Shown here piece after piece: positions 1 to 8,246 of a stretch of 64,000 bases of DNA. This DNA is from DASSUC01 sp035649895 (lineage in GTDB: Bacteria; Actinomycetota; Actinomycetes; Mycobacteriales; Micromonosporaceae), in NCBI GenBank assembly GCA_035649895.1, contig DASRIS010000042.1, positions 102,266 to 166,265 on the forward strand, given 5' to 3'. Made by a program: the position numbers and the translations under genes. How positions within the stretch are numbered: position 1 is the stretch's first letter; the number at the start of each line of letters is the position of its first letter. The notes below the pieces were generated by a model, which did not search any database, was not told where the DNA came from, and saw only the letters and a list, made by a program, of their open reading frames with translations.

Positions 1-1296
1 CCGGAGCGGCGTTCGGTCACGTTCCTCAAGTTCGACGTGCCGGCGCTGCCGCGGAACAGCCGTATCGTGGCGGCCGCCCTCAAGACCAGGTCGCCCATGC
101 CGCAGCCGGCAGGGGTCGAGCTGTACCGGGTGCCGGACACCACCTGGGTAGCCGCCGAGCTCAAGGACTCTGGGCCGCCTGCGCACGCCGACCGCGTGGC
201 GACCGGCCCAGCCACGGGTGCCACGTCGTTCTCGTTCGACCTGACGCGGGTGGTCACCACCTCCGGCACGTACGCGTTCGCCCTCGACATCGCGGCGGGT
301 GCGGCGGGGGAGGTCCGCATCTTCGCGTCAGAGCGCGGCAACGACGGCCCGCGCCTGGTCGTGAGCTTGGAGCCGGTCCAGGCCAAGGGCGACAGCCCGC
401 CCGAGGCGATCCTCCAGCCGGGCCAGCCGGCCGGCTCCCCCCAGCCGACCGTGCTGCCGTCGGCCAGCGCGTCGTTCGGCTCCCCGTCCGCCAAGCCGGC
501 GCCGGGCCGGATGCTCGCCGGAGCCTCCGTCCAGCTGCGTACCGGAGAGACCTACGCGCAGGGGCTGGCCCGGGCGGACCGCACGTACGGCCCGCTGGAG
601 ATGGTCCGCGTTTTCTATACCGGCCTGCCCCCGTCCTGGGCCGGCAGCCGGGTCGACGTGGCGAACCGCACGGTGGTGGTGTCGTTCAAGGCGCTCCCGC
701 TCGATGTCCTCTCGGGCAAGCACGACGCCCAGCTGTCCGCCTGGTTCGCCAGCGCCCCGCGCACCCGCGACACGTACTGGGTCTACTACCACGAGCCCGA
801 GGACAACATCGCGGCCGGTAACTTCACCGCTACCGACTACCGCGCGGCCTGGCGGCACCTCGCCGGGCTGGCCAACCGCACCGGCAACAGCCGCCTGCAC
901 GCCACGCTGGTGCTGATGTGCTACTCGGTGAACCCGTCCTCCGGCCGCAACTGGCGCGACTACTACGCCGGCGGCGACATCATCGACGTGCTCGGCTGGG
1001 ACTGCTACAACTTCGGTCGCAAGAAGGGGGAGTACGCGTCCCCGGCCAGCATCTACGCGAAGTCCATCGAGGTGTCGCGCGCCGCCGGAAAGCCGTTCGG
1101 GTACGCCGAGACCGGCAGCGTGCTGCTGCCGGAGGACACCGGCGCCGGGCGGGCGGCCTGGCTGCGCTCGATCGGGGCGTACCTGAGCAGCCAGAACCCG
1201 CTCTGGGTGTCCTACTTCGACTCGATGCTCTCGGTGGACTTCCGGCTCCTGGACCAGCCGAGCCAGCAGGCCTGGCAGGGCATCTGCCGCTCGTAG
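1..1296 (+). CDS. Secreted DNRLRE-like / GH26-like glycosidase, 5' end outside the window
   Basis: The reading frame is open from base 1, so the true start lies upstream; 431 residues are visible. The first ~115 residues (LKFDVPALP, then alternating beta-type segments ending VVSLEPV) look like a DNRLRE/CBM96-type beta-sandwich used by secreted enzymes for wall or glycan binding. A Pro/Ser-rich linker follows, then a ~245-residue TIM-barrel-like domain. In it, YYHEPED and GYAETGS carry candidate acid/base and nucleophile glutamates of GH26/clan GH-A. It probably cuts or remodels a surface polysaccharide outside the cell. A second GH26-like gene lies at 16342-17382, so the two flank the polysaccharide genes. 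The fold is fairly clear; the substrate cannot be read from sequence. Confidence 0.7.
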   Translation, partial: PERRSVTFLKFDVPALPRNSRIVAAALKTRSPMPQPAGVELYRVPDTTWVAAELKDSGPPAHADRVATGPATGATSFSFDLTRVVTTSGTYAFALDIAAGAAGEVRIFASERGNDGPRLVVSLEPVQAKGDSPPEAILQPGQPAGSPQPTVLPSASASFGSPSAKPAPGRMLAGASVQLRTGETYAQGLARADRTYGPLEMVRVFYTGLPPSWAGSRVDVANRTVVVSFKALPLDVLSGKHDAQLSAWFASAPRTRDTYWVYYHEPEDNIAAGNFTATDYRAAWRHLAGLANRTGNSRLHATLVLMCYSVNPSSGRNWRDYYAGGDIIDVLGWDCYNFGRKKGEYASPASIYAKSIEVSRAAGKPFGYAETGSVLLPEDTGAGRAAWLRSIGAYLSSQNPLWVSYFDSMLSVDFRLLDQPSQQAWQGICRS

Positions 1297-1317
1297 CGCG
1301 TCGCCACGGGCGCCGGC

Positions 1318-2016
1318 CTACGGGCGGGGCAGCTTGTGGACGGCCTGGTCGAAGATGGCCTTCGCATCCGCCGGGGCCCGGTAGCCCACCACGGTGATCC
1401 GCAGCGCCATGAAGATGTTGGCCGTGCGGACGTAGATCACGGCGTTGGTGAAATTCATTTCACGTTCGGTAACGGTTATCGCGAAGCTGAGCGACTCATC
1501 GCCGTACGGGCCGTAGTTGGCCATGGTCAGCTTGTGGGTCCGGTGCTCAACGACCCAGCTGGTACAGCTGGCGAGGGCCGTGCGGAACGGGTAGAGGTTG
1601 TTGTCGAGACCGCTGGGCAGGAGCGTGAGCGACTGGACGATGAACGTACCGGTGGTCGTGGACCAGACTCTCCCAGTGGTGGCCCGTGCCCCCTCGAGGT
1701 ATCCGGCCTTGGCGGAGTACTCGCTCGGGCACTGTGAGAACGCCACCGATGCCAGATCCTCGACGGCGAGCTGGGTGTCGACCCGGTAACCGGCCGGCAG
1801 GTCCCGGCGGGTCAGTAAAGCCGCCTCCAGGTCCGCCTTTGTGTACTCCCGGGCGGGCCGCGCCGGTGACGGGCTTGGCGTGCTGACCGGCGAGGTCGCG
1901 GGGGCGGTGGGCGACGGTGCGGTGGCGCGCGGCTCCCCATCACGGTCTCCGCAGGCGCCCAGCGAGGCGACCGCGAGAAGGCACATGGTGACGACCGCGG
2001 GCGCAGTTCTTGACAT
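1318..2016 (-). CDS. Predicted lipoprotein with PknH-sensor-like domain
   Basis: This 232-residue protein starts MSRTAPAVVTMCLLAVASLGAC, an export signal with a lipobox (LGAC) predicting lipid-anchored secretion. A Thr/Ser/Pro-rich tether (~25-50) precedes a compact extracellular domain with three cysteines (SQCPS, ASCTS and the lipid Cys) and a pattern like the extracellular sensor domain found in PknH-type proteins and many actinobacterial lipoproteins (DLPAGY... near its start). It reads convergently to the GH26-like gene 21 bases away. A terminal GPI-like or transmembrane segment is absent. Function is not known; the sensor-domain assignment is a weak pattern match. Confidence 0.7.
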   Translation of the reverse strand: MSRTAPAVVTMCLLAVASLGACGDRDGEPRATAPSPTAPATSPVSTPSPSPARPAREYTKADLEAALLTRRDLPAGYRVDTQLAVEDLASVAFSQCPSEYSAKAGYLEGARATTGRVWSTTTGTFIVQSLTLLPSGLDNNLYPFRTALASCTSWVVEHRTHKLTMANYGPYGDESLSFAITVTEREMNFTNAVIYVRTANIFMALRITVVGYRAPADAKAIFDQAVHKLPRP

Positions 2017-2146
2017 TGCTGCCTCCCTGACTGGTGCACCGGACCTGCGGCGACCTTGGCCGCGGTGCAGCTAGCTCCAGTCAGGCACAGGATCTGTGTG
2101 CTCGTAAGCGGGGTGTCGGTGGTCGGACAGCGTCGCTGCCTGCCGG

Positions 2147-3058
2147 TCAGATCCCTCGACCACGCTGGTGCAGCCGGCGCAGCACCGTGTCGGGGCGTAC
2201 GGCCCGGCTCGCCACGGCCAGGGCGAGGTAGGCGCGCGGCTCCTTCGGGTTGCGGGCGATGGTGTGCCGGGCCCAGCGCACCGCGCCCCGCCGGTCGCCC
2301 ATTGCCGCGTGGGCGAAGGCGATCTGCCCGGTCACCCGCGCCTCGCCGAGCGGCTCACCGGCGAACTCGGGGTAGCGGCCCAGCAGCCACTGCAGGGCCG
2401 TGGCGATGGTCTCCCACCGCTGGGAGAAGTAGGACCGCTTGTGCCAGCGGACCAGCACCCCCGCTTCGGCCACGTTGACCAGCGGCCGGCGCCGGGCCGC
2501 CCGGAGCAGGAACTCATAGTCCTCGGCGTAGCTGCCGGGGATCTCCTCGTCGACGAGGCCGATGCCGTTGACCAGCGCGTCCCGCCAGATCAGGTACGTG
2601 GACGGGTGCAGCTCGGTGAGGCGCTTGCGCAGCAGCGCGGCGAGCGGCACCCGGTCAAGCGGGAGGACGCGGTCCACTATGGACCCGTCGTAGCTCACCC
2701 GGATGCCGCAGCAGGCGAGCTCGGCGTTGCCGGCCGCCTCGAGCGCGGCCACCTGCGCGGCGAGCTTGCCGGGCAGCCACTCGTCGTCGTCGTCGCAGAA
2801 CGCGACGAGGTCGCCGGTTGCCGCGAGGATTCCGGTGTTACGGCCGCCGGCCAGGCCCGGCGTACGGGTGTTCGCGATGACCCGGACCTGGCGGTGCGGG
2901 TCGTCGCGCACCAGCGAGGTGTCCGGTGTGGACTGGTCGTAGACCACGACCACCTCGACCCGGCCCGGGTACTCCTGGCCGAGGATGGCGGCCACGGCGG
3001 CGCGCAGCAGCTCGGGGCGGTCCCGGGTGGGCACCACGGCGGTCACGGACGGGGTCAT
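2147..3058 (-). CDS. Family 2 glycosyltransferase
   Basis: This 303-residue GT-A protein begins SVTAVVPTRDRPELL, the usual GT2 nucleotide-binding start, and has a run of aspartates in FCDDDDEW (around residues 88-95) that serves as the metal/nucleotide-sugar DXD motif. SYAEDYEFLLRAA (around 186) fits the catalytic-base ED motif. The last ~80 residues form a helical, TPR-like tail. It has no transmembrane segment, so it acts on the cytoplasmic face, adding a sugar to a lipid-linked repeat unit. Its ATG overlaps the upstream sulfotransferase stop (ATGA at 3055-3058), making it the last gene of a four-gene minus-strand operon. Donor and acceptor are unknown. Confidence 0.9.
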   Translation of the reverse strand: MTPSVTAVVPTRDRPELLRAAVAAILGQEYPGRVEVVVVYDQSTPDTSLVRDDPHRQVRVIANTRTPGLAGGRNTGILAATGDLVAFCDDDDEWLPGKLAAQVAALEAAGNAELACCGIRVSYDGSIVDRVLPLDRVPLAALLRKRLTELHPSTYLIWRDALVNGIGLVDEEIPGSYAEDYEFLLRAARRRPLVNVAEAGVLVRWHKRSYFSQRWETIATALQWLLGRYPEFAGEPLGEARVTGQIAFAHAAMGDRRGAVRWARHTIARNPKEPRAYLALAVASRAVRPDTVLRRLHQRGRGI

Positions 3059-4035
3059 ACACGCTCCTCAAGGTTGGCCGGCCGGGAGCCGCCGCGGTAG
3101 CCGTACCGCAGGCGCAACGGAAGGGTGAGCGCGCTGACCAGGGCCCGGGCGCCGGTCGGGAAGCCGGTGCGCCACTCCTCGTCCGCGCGCACGCGCAGCG
3201 GCCCGCGGGCGAAGCGCAGCGGGTTGCCGGCGACGGTGTGCGCCGGTCGGGGGAGCACCGGTGGCTCGTCGAGCACCCGCAGCGCCGCGGGGTCGTCGGC
3301 CAGCCCGGCCAGCTGGCGGACGGCCGTGACGGTGCCCCGCGGGTCGGCGGTGAAGTCCTCGTACCGGATCCGGGCCACCGGCAGCCGGGCCGGCGCGCGG
3401 CGCGCGGCGAGCACGTCGAAGGCGAGGTTCTGCACCGTCCACAAGGCACTGACCTGCACCGGGGAGAACGTCGGCATGTACGCCTCGGCGTCGGCCACCT
3501 CCGGCCGGCGTACCCGCCTGGCCCAGGAGTGGGCGACCGCGCGGCTGTCGCGCACCAGGTGCACCACGCGCAGGTCCAGGCCCTCGGCCCAGCGCAGGGC
3601 GAACGCCAGCGACGCGTGCTTGCTGGAGTCGACCACCACGGCGGCGCCGGACACCTCGGCCGCGGCGGCGTAGACCTGCGTGTAGAGCTGCGCATACCGG
3701 CGGACCGCGGCCAGCTGCCGCTCTGGCAGGCGGGCGCGGGCCAGCTGGGGCAGGTGCCGGGTACGGTCGACCTGTCCCTTGAGCGCGGCCACCTCGTCGG
3801 TGTCCACGGTGGACCACCCGCCGAACGCGCGCGCACCGACCTGTGTCCAGAATGGACAGCCGGAGAAGCGCTCGCCGCAGCCGCACCGCTCGTCCAGGCG
3901 GAGCCCGCGCTCCCACAGGTGGACGACCTCGCCCACCGCGCACACGTCGTCGCTCTGCGCCAGGATCAGCTCCAGCAGGGTGGAGCCGCTGCGGCCGAGG
4001 CCGCCGAGGAACAGCACGGGCACCGCTGGCCTCAC
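3055..4035 (-). CDS. Sulfotransferase (group with CxCG...GCPFW motif)
   Basis: This 326-residue protein has the 5'-phosphosulfate-binding loop FLGGLGRSGSTLLEL near the N-terminus and the 3'-phosphate-binding segment VHLVRDSRAVAHSW mid-protein, both standard for PAPS-dependent sulfotransferases. VVVDSSKH lies just before the second motif. Residues ~53-65 read CGCGERFSGCPFW, a Cys-rich element also present in the sulfotransferases at 5257 and 6176. The GTG start at 4035 overlaps the upstream stop (GTGA) and lies just before the P-loop-like motif, as expected. An in-frame extension further upstream would run through the neighbouring glycosyltransferase and is rejected. It likely sulfates a sugar of the polysaccharide. 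Confidence 0.85.
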   Translation of the reverse strand: MRPAVPVLFLGGLGRSGSTLLELILAQSDDVCAVGEVVHLWERGLRLDERCGCGERFSGCPFWTQVGARAFGGWSTVDTDEVAALKGQVDRTRHLPQLARARLPERQLAAVRRYAQLYTQVYAAAAEVSGAAVVVDSSKHASLAFALRWAEGLDLRVVHLVRDSRAVAHSWARRVRRPEVADAEAYMPTFSPVQVSALWTVQNLAFDVLAARRAPARLPVARIRYEDFTADPRGTVTAVRQLAGLADDPAALRVLDEPPVLPRPAHTVAGNPLRFARGPLRVRADEEWRTGFPTGARALVSALTLPLRLRYGYRGGSRPANLEERV

Positions 4036-4571
4036 CGCCGCCGTCCCGTCCGGCGGCGCGTCCGGGCGTCCACAAGCTCCTCCACGATGCGCCCCACCCG
4101 GGCCACCGCCTCGGCGCGGCCGGTGCCGCCAGGCGCGTCGCCGTCGAGGCTGAACCGGGCCGGGTCGGCCACCCCCAGGTCGAGCGCTGTGGTCAGGTCC
4201 GGCTCTGACTCGCACAGGTGCACCAGGCCGGCCGCTGCCATCCGGCGGGCGAAGAGCAGCTGGTGGTCGTCCACGTGCTCGCCGCGGGCCGGGTCCCGGG
4301 GCACCACGATCGGCAGGTGCCCGGTGCGCCGGGCCTCGGTGATCGTGGCCGGCCCGCCGTGGCTGACCACCAGGGTGGCCTCGGTCATGGTCCGCCGCAG
4401 CTCGTCGTGGTCGAGGAAGGCGGTGGCGCCGGCCAGCGCCGGCTTGCGCCCGTGGCCGTACTGGACCAGGAGCCGGGCCGGGCCGGGCGACCACCGCTCG
4501 AGCCAGGAGGTGAGCCGGTCAAAGGGGTGCACGTCAGTGCCGACGACGACGAGGACCAGCGGCGCGGTCAC
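4032..4571 (-). CDS. Alg13/PssE-like glycosyltransferase catalytic subunit
   Basis: This 179-residue protein matches the C-terminal half of GT28 enzymes (MurG-like). It starts LVLVVVGTDVHPFDRL and carries the UDP-sugar-binding segment LVVSHGGPATITEARRTG, followed by PIVVPRDP and HVDDHQLLFA. In split systems of this type (Alg13, PssE, EpsF) this half binds the nucleotide sugar and depends on a membrane partner for the acceptor. That partner is the adjacent gene at 4568-5044, joined by an ATGA overlap. Together they would add the second sugar to a polyprenyl-diphosphate-linked sugar at the inner membrane surface. Confidence 0.88.
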   Translation of the reverse strand: MTAPLVLVVVGTDVHPFDRLTSWLERWSPGPARLLVQYGHGRKPALAGATAFLDHDELRRTMTEATLVVSHGGPATITEARRTGHLPIVVPRDPARGEHVDDHQLLFARRMAAAGLVHLCESEPDLTTALDLGVADPARFSLDGDAPGGTGRAEAVARVGRIVEELVDARTRRRTGRRR

Positions 4572-5044
4572 AGGAGGTTACCGACCACGGTCGCGTACGG
4601 GTACATCCGGCGCTGCTCCTCCCACTGCACCAGCATCGCCGACAGGAACGGCCGGCAGAGCCGGGCGGTCAGCGTGGCCGTATCGATCCGGTCGTACACC
4701 TCTATATAGATCGTGGGGATGCCGCGCAGCCGGGCCAGCGCGACAAACGGCAGCGCGACGCCGGCCCCGGTGGTGACCACGGCCTCGACCCGCCGGCGCC
4801 GCAGCACCCGGGCGGCGAGCAGGGTGTTGCGCACCAGGTTGCGGATGTTGCGGGTGGTGGGGTGGTGCGCCCACACCACGTCCTCCCCGGCCAGCAGCGA
4901 CCGGGCGTCGGGCGTGCCGAAGGTGACCCAGCACCGGTCCCATCCTCGGTACCACGGCTCCAGCGCCAGCAGCTGCGCCAGATGCCCACCGCTCGACCCG
5001 ACCAGCAGCACCGGGCCGCGCTCGGACTGATCCATGACGGTCAT
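4568..5044 (-). CDS. Alg14/PssD-like membrane partner of split glycosyltransferase
   Basis: This 158-residue protein begins with VLLVGSSGGHLAQLL, the Gly-rich loop of the Alg14/PssD family, followed by DVVWAHHPTTRNIRNLVRN and the membrane-associating stretch VVTTGAGVALPFVALARL. The ATG at 5044 is chosen because GGAGG lies 5 bases upstream; an in-frame ATG 27 bases further up (5071) lacks this. It overlaps the Alg13-like gene by ATGA. Known partners of this family recruit the catalytic half to the membrane and bind the lipid-linked acceptor. It is the first gene of the minus-strand operon and diverges from the sulfotransferase at 5257. Confidence 0.86.
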   Translation of the reverse strand: MTVMDQSERGPVLLVGSSGGHLAQLLALEPWYRGWDRCWVTFGTPDARSLLAGEDVVWAHHPTTRNIRNLVRNTLLAARVLRRRRVEAVVTTGAGVALPFVALARLRGIPTIYIEVYDRIDTATLTARLCRPFLSAMLVQWEEQRRMYPYATVVGNLL

Positions 5045-5106
5045 TATGTCCTCCCCAGATCCCACCATCATGGCCGTGAGGGCAAACTACCCCGGATCAG
5101 CGCCAC

Positions 5107-5125
5107 GGTCCGACTCAGTCGGACC
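5107..5125. promoter_or_regulatory. Perfect 9+1+9 palindrome in divergent promoter region
   Basis: GGTCCGACT, one C, then AGTCGGACC forms a perfect 19-base palindrome. It sits in the ~210-base gap between the divergent starts of the Alg14-like gene (5044, minus) and the sulfotransferase gene (5257, plus). Its symmetry and place fit a dimeric repressor operator controlling both arms of the polysaccharide locus; a transcript hairpin is the alternative. Confidence 0.45.
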
Positions 5126-5256
5126 TGCGACAGAACGGACCGACCGATCGGCCAGGCCGGCTGTCGTGCGTAGACTGCTCCGGGCGCGTGCGAGCAGTGC
5201 GTGACCAGCGCGTACGTGGTCAGCACGGCGCAGGCCTGCAGGGAGGGTGGAGGTTG

Positions 5257-6189
5257 GTGGAGACGTCGGCACCGGTGCGGCTGCTCTACGTGGGCGGCGT
5301 CCCGCGCAGCGGCTCCACGCTCGCCGACCTGATGATCGGCCAGCTGCCGGGTCACGTCGGGGTGGGTGAGCTCTACTACCTGTGGACCGACGGTCCACAC
5401 AATAATGTCCGGTGTGCGTGCGGTGTCCCGTTCACTGGGTGTCCCTTCTGGAGAGAGGTGGGCGAGCGGGCCTACGGCGGCTGGTCGCCCACCCTGGTGG
5501 ACGAGGTGCTCGCGCTGCAGCTCCGGGTGGACCGCACGCCGCGGATCCCAGCCCTGGTCGCGCCGCCGGCCGGCTCCGCGTTCGCCCGCGCCGTCACCCG
5601 GTATACGGACCTGCTCACCGCCCTCTACCGCGCGATCGCCGACACCTCGGGCGCGCGGGTCGTGGTGGACTCGTCCAAGCGGCCCTCGCTGGCGTTCGCG
5701 CTGCGTGGCGCGCCAGGCGTCGACCTGGCCGTGGCGCACGTGGTGCGCGACCCGCGCGGGGTCGCGTTCTCCTGGGGCAAGCGGGTGGCCGACGGCGCGA
5801 CGCACCGCGGCGACATGCCGCGCTGGTCGCCGGCGACGGTGTCCCGCCGCTGGGTCACGGTGAACGCGAGCGTCGCCGCCCTGCGCCGCTTCGGCGTGCG
5901 CGGGGTGCGGGTGCGCTACGAGGACCTGGTCGCCGACCCGCCCCGCCAGCTGGCCCGGATCGCGGCCCTGCACGGGATCGAGGTCCGGCCGGCGGACCTG
6001 GGCTTCCTGGCCGATGGCGGGGTACGCCCGGCGGCCACGCACACCATCGCCGGCAGCCGCATCCGGCACTCGGACGGCGTACTCCCGCTGCGGCTGGACG
6101 AGGAGTGGCGTACCGCCCTGCCCGCGGCGCAGCGGCGTTTCGTGACGGCGGCGACAGCGGTATCGAGGTGGCGCTATGGGTACCACTGA
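5257..6189 (+). CDS. Sulfotransferase (group with CxCG...GCPFW motif)
   Basis: About 310 residues. The 5'-phosphosulfate loop is LLYVGGVPRSGSTLADLMIG and the 3'-phosphate motif is AHVVRDPRGVAFSWGKR, preceded by VVVDSSKRPSLAF. The Cys element CACGVPFTGCPFW is shared with the neighbours at 3055 and 6176. I chose the GTG at 5257 because GGGAGG lies 10 bases upstream; a TTG at 5254 or a more distal GTG (5188) are alternatives. It overlaps the next sulfotransferase by 14 bases, so the two are co-translated. The pair looks like an old tandem duplication followed by divergence, suggesting different acceptor positions on one glycan. Confidence 0.85.
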   Translation: METSAPVRLLYVGGVPRSGSTLADLMIGQLPGHVGVGELYYLWTDGPHNNVRCACGVPFTGCPFWREVGERAYGGWSPTLVDEVLALQLRVDRTPRIPALVAPPAGSAFARAVTRYTDLLTALYRAIADTSGARVVVDSSKRPSLAFALRGAPGVDLAVAHVVRDPRGVAFSWGKRVADGATHRGDMPRWSPATVSRRWVTVNASVAALRRFGVRGVRVRYEDLVADPPRQLARIAALHGIEVRPADLGFLADGGVRPAATHTIAGSRIRHSDGVLPLRLDEEWRTALPAAQRRFVTAATAVSRWRYGYH

Positions 6190-7123
6190 GCGGGCAGTCC
6201 CGGTCCTCTACGTCGGCGGCATGCCGCGCAGCGGCTCCACCCTGCTCGACCTGATGCTGGGCGAGCTCACCGGCCACTGTGAGGTGGGCGAGCTGTTCTA
6301 CCTGTGGCAGTCCGGGGTGGAGCGCAACTTCCGCTGCGCCTGCGGGGAGCCGTTCGCCGGGTGCCCGTTCTGGAGCAAGGTGGGCGAGCTGGCGTACGGC
6401 GGGTGGTCAAGGGTCGACCTGGCCGAGGTCTACCGCCTCCAGCGGCGGGTCGACGCCACCAGCCGGGTCCCGCTGGTCCTCGCCGCCGGCCTGCTGCCGG
6501 CCTTCCGTCGCAGCCTGGACCGGTACATCGCGCTCATCACCCCGCTCTACCGGGCCATCGCCGAGGTGTCCGGGGCCGCCGTCGTGGTCGACTCGACCAA
6601 GCGCCCGTCGCTGGCGTACATCCTGCGCCGGGCGAAAGGCATCGACCTGCGCCTGGTGCACGTGGTGCGCGACCCGCGCGGGGTGGCCTACTCCTGGAGC
6701 CAGGCGGTGGAGCTGCCGGAGGGCACCGCGCCGCGCAAGCACATGAAGACCCGCTCGCCGCTGCTCATCGCCCGGCGCTGGGTCACCGTCAACGCGATGC
6801 TGGCGTGGCTCGCCTGGCTGGGCGTGCCCCGGGTCCGGCTGCGCTACGAGGACCTGGTGCGCGAGCCCCGGGCGGTGCTGGCGCGGGTGGCGGCGCTGAC
6901 CGAGGATGCGACCGGGCAGCGCGACCCGCTGGGCTTCCTGGACGGGACGACGTTCACCCATCGCGGCTCGCACACGGTCGCCGGGGGGCGCATCCGGATG
7001 CGGCACGGGGCGATCACGCTGGTGCTCGACGAGAAGTGGCGGCGGGAGTACGCCCCGTCGCGGCGGCGCCTGGTCGCGGCGCTCACCTGGCCGCTCCGCT
7101 GGGTCTACGGCTACCGCGGCTGA
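6176..7123 (+). CDS. Sulfotransferase (group with CxCG...GCPFW motif)
   Basis: This 315-residue protein is a paralogue of the preceding gene, with LYVGGMPRSGSTLLDLMLG (5'-phosphosulfate loop), VVVDSTKRPSLAY, VHVVRDPRGVAYSWSQ (3'-phosphate motif), RLRYEDLV, and the Cys element CACGEPFAGCPFW at ~52-64. The ATG lies inside the end of the upstream gene (14-base overlap) behind GAGGTGG. It is convergent with the GT14-like gene, 17 bases beyond. It is expected to be a cytoplasmic or membrane-peripheral enzyme using PAPS. No PAPS synthesis genes are in the window, so these must lie elsewhere. Confidence 0.87.
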   Translation: MGTTERAVPVLYVGGMPRSGSTLLDLMLGELTGHCEVGELFYLWQSGVERNFRCACGEPFAGCPFWSKVGELAYGGWSRVDLAEVYRLQRRVDATSRVPLVLAAGLLPAFRRSLDRYIALITPLYRAIAEVSGAAVVVDSTKRPSLAYILRRAKGIDLRLVHVVRDPRGVAYSWSQAVELPEGTAPRKHMKTRSPLLIARRWVTVNAMLAWLAWLGVPRVRLRYEDLVREPRAVLARVAALTEDATGQRDPLGFLDGTTFTHRGSHTVAGGRIRMRHGAITLVLDEKWRREYAPSRRRLVAALTWPLRWVYGYRG

Positions 7124-7140
7124 CCACCGGGCGGGGCGGG

Positions 7141-8073
7141 TCAGACTCGGGCCAGGTGGGCGTCCACCTCGTCGAGGACCCCGGGGTGGGCGTCCTCGTC
7201 GAACTTGCGGCCGAAGTGGGCGCCGCTGGCCAGTGCCTGGGGCAGGTCGGCTGTGGTGAGCACCTTGGAGCGGTTGAACCGGGTGTTGGAGAAGTCGAAG
7301 TAGCGCTTGCAGTCCGGCACCAGCCGGAACCGGCCCGAGCTGACCAGGACGGTCTGTGGCAGCGCCTCCTCCGGCGAGAGCGTGTGCCGGAAGTGGGCGA
7401 CCACGTCGGGGCGGTCGCGCAGGAACTGGCGCAGGTAGGCGACGGCCGGCCAGGACAGCGACGCGTACGCCGAGCCGCCGTGCAGCACCAGGTCGGGGCC
7501 GAACGGCGGACGGACCCGGCGGCCGACCGCCAGGCCGTACGAGGTGTGCACCCGTACCAGTGGCTGGAGCCGGTTGACCAGCTGGAGCGGGCGCAGCGCC
7601 CGGGCCCCGCGGGGGGTGAGCGGGGCGAGGCGGCGGTGCCGGAAGTAGTAGCGGGAGCGGGCCTTGGCCGCCCCCCAGTGGCTGTCCGGGCCGAGCGCCG
7701 GCCAGTACTCAAGGAAACCGTCCGCGCCGGAGGACGCCAGCTCCTGCTCGCACTCTGCCAAGGGGCGCAGCGGGTAGTCCTGCCCGGTCAGGTTGACCAG
7801 CCAGTCCACCTTCACGCCGCCGGCGACCAGCCAGTCCACCGCGGCGAGGTACCGGTCGACGTGGCTGAAGTCGCCGTACCCGCCCTGGTGGAGCTGCACG
7901 GTCACGTCCGCCAGCGCGGCCAGCTCGGCCCGCGTCGCGGGGTCGAGCGGCGCTCCGTCCACGTCGTGGCTGATGTGCACGACGCTGTCCGGGCTCATAC
8001 GCTTGACCTGCTGGACCAACCTCACCAGCTGGCGGGGGGCACGGTGGGACTGGATGTGGTAGCAGCAGCGCAC
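7141..8073 (-). CDS. GT14-like (core-2/I-branching, xylosyltransferase-type) glycosyltransferase
   Basis: This 310-residue protein starts MRCCYHIQSHRAPRQLVRLV and has the family landmarks VVHISHDVDG, VNLTGQDYPLRPLAE and LHGGSAYASLSW, ending with VPDCKRYFDFSNT. This arrangement is typical of GT14 (beta-1,6-GlcNAc branching enzymes and xylosyltransferases), which need no DXD metal motif. Its bacterial relatives sit in polysaccharide loci. A UDP-glucuronate decarboxylase-like gene at 43204 would supply UDP-xylose, so xylosyl transfer is possible, by inference only. It diverges from the chain-length gene at 8247 across an AT-richer spacer. Confidence 0.8.
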   Translation of the reverse strand: MRCCYHIQSHRAPRQLVRLVQQVKRMSPDSVVHISHDVDGAPLDPATRAELAALADVTVQLHQGGYGDFSHVDRYLAAVDWLVAGGVKVDWLVNLTGQDYPLRPLAECEQELASSGADGFLEYWPALGPDSHWGAAKARSRYYFRHRRLAPLTPRGARALRPLQLVNRLQPLVRVHTSYGLAVGRRVRPPFGPDLVLHGGSAYASLSWPAVAYLRQFLRDRPDVVAHFRHTLSPEEALPQTVLVSSGRFRLVPDCKRYFDFSNTRFNRSKVLTTADLPQALASGAHFGRKFDEDAHPGVLDEVDAHLARV

Positions 8074-8165
8074 CGGGCTATCATCGCCCTACCCATCGGG
8101 ATTGAGAAAACGGCACATCGCGCGCGTCGGATCTGCGACGGAGAGTATCGGTCGATCATCTGCGC

Positions 8166-8178
8166 GTCATATTATGAC
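8166..8178. promoter_or_regulatory. Palindrome in AT-rich divergent spacer
   Basis: GTCATA-T-TATGAC is a perfect 6+1+6 palindrome in the AT-rich 173-base spacer between the divergent GT14-like gene and the chain-length-regulator gene. The spacer stands out in base composition from its surroundings and must hold promoters for both. Operator function is inferred from place and symmetry. Confidence 0.35.
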
Positions 8179-8246
8179 AAAACAGCACTAGACAACGGCC
8201 CGACCGAAGACCTCGGCTCGCGTTTCGACAGGGAGCGAGACACCGC

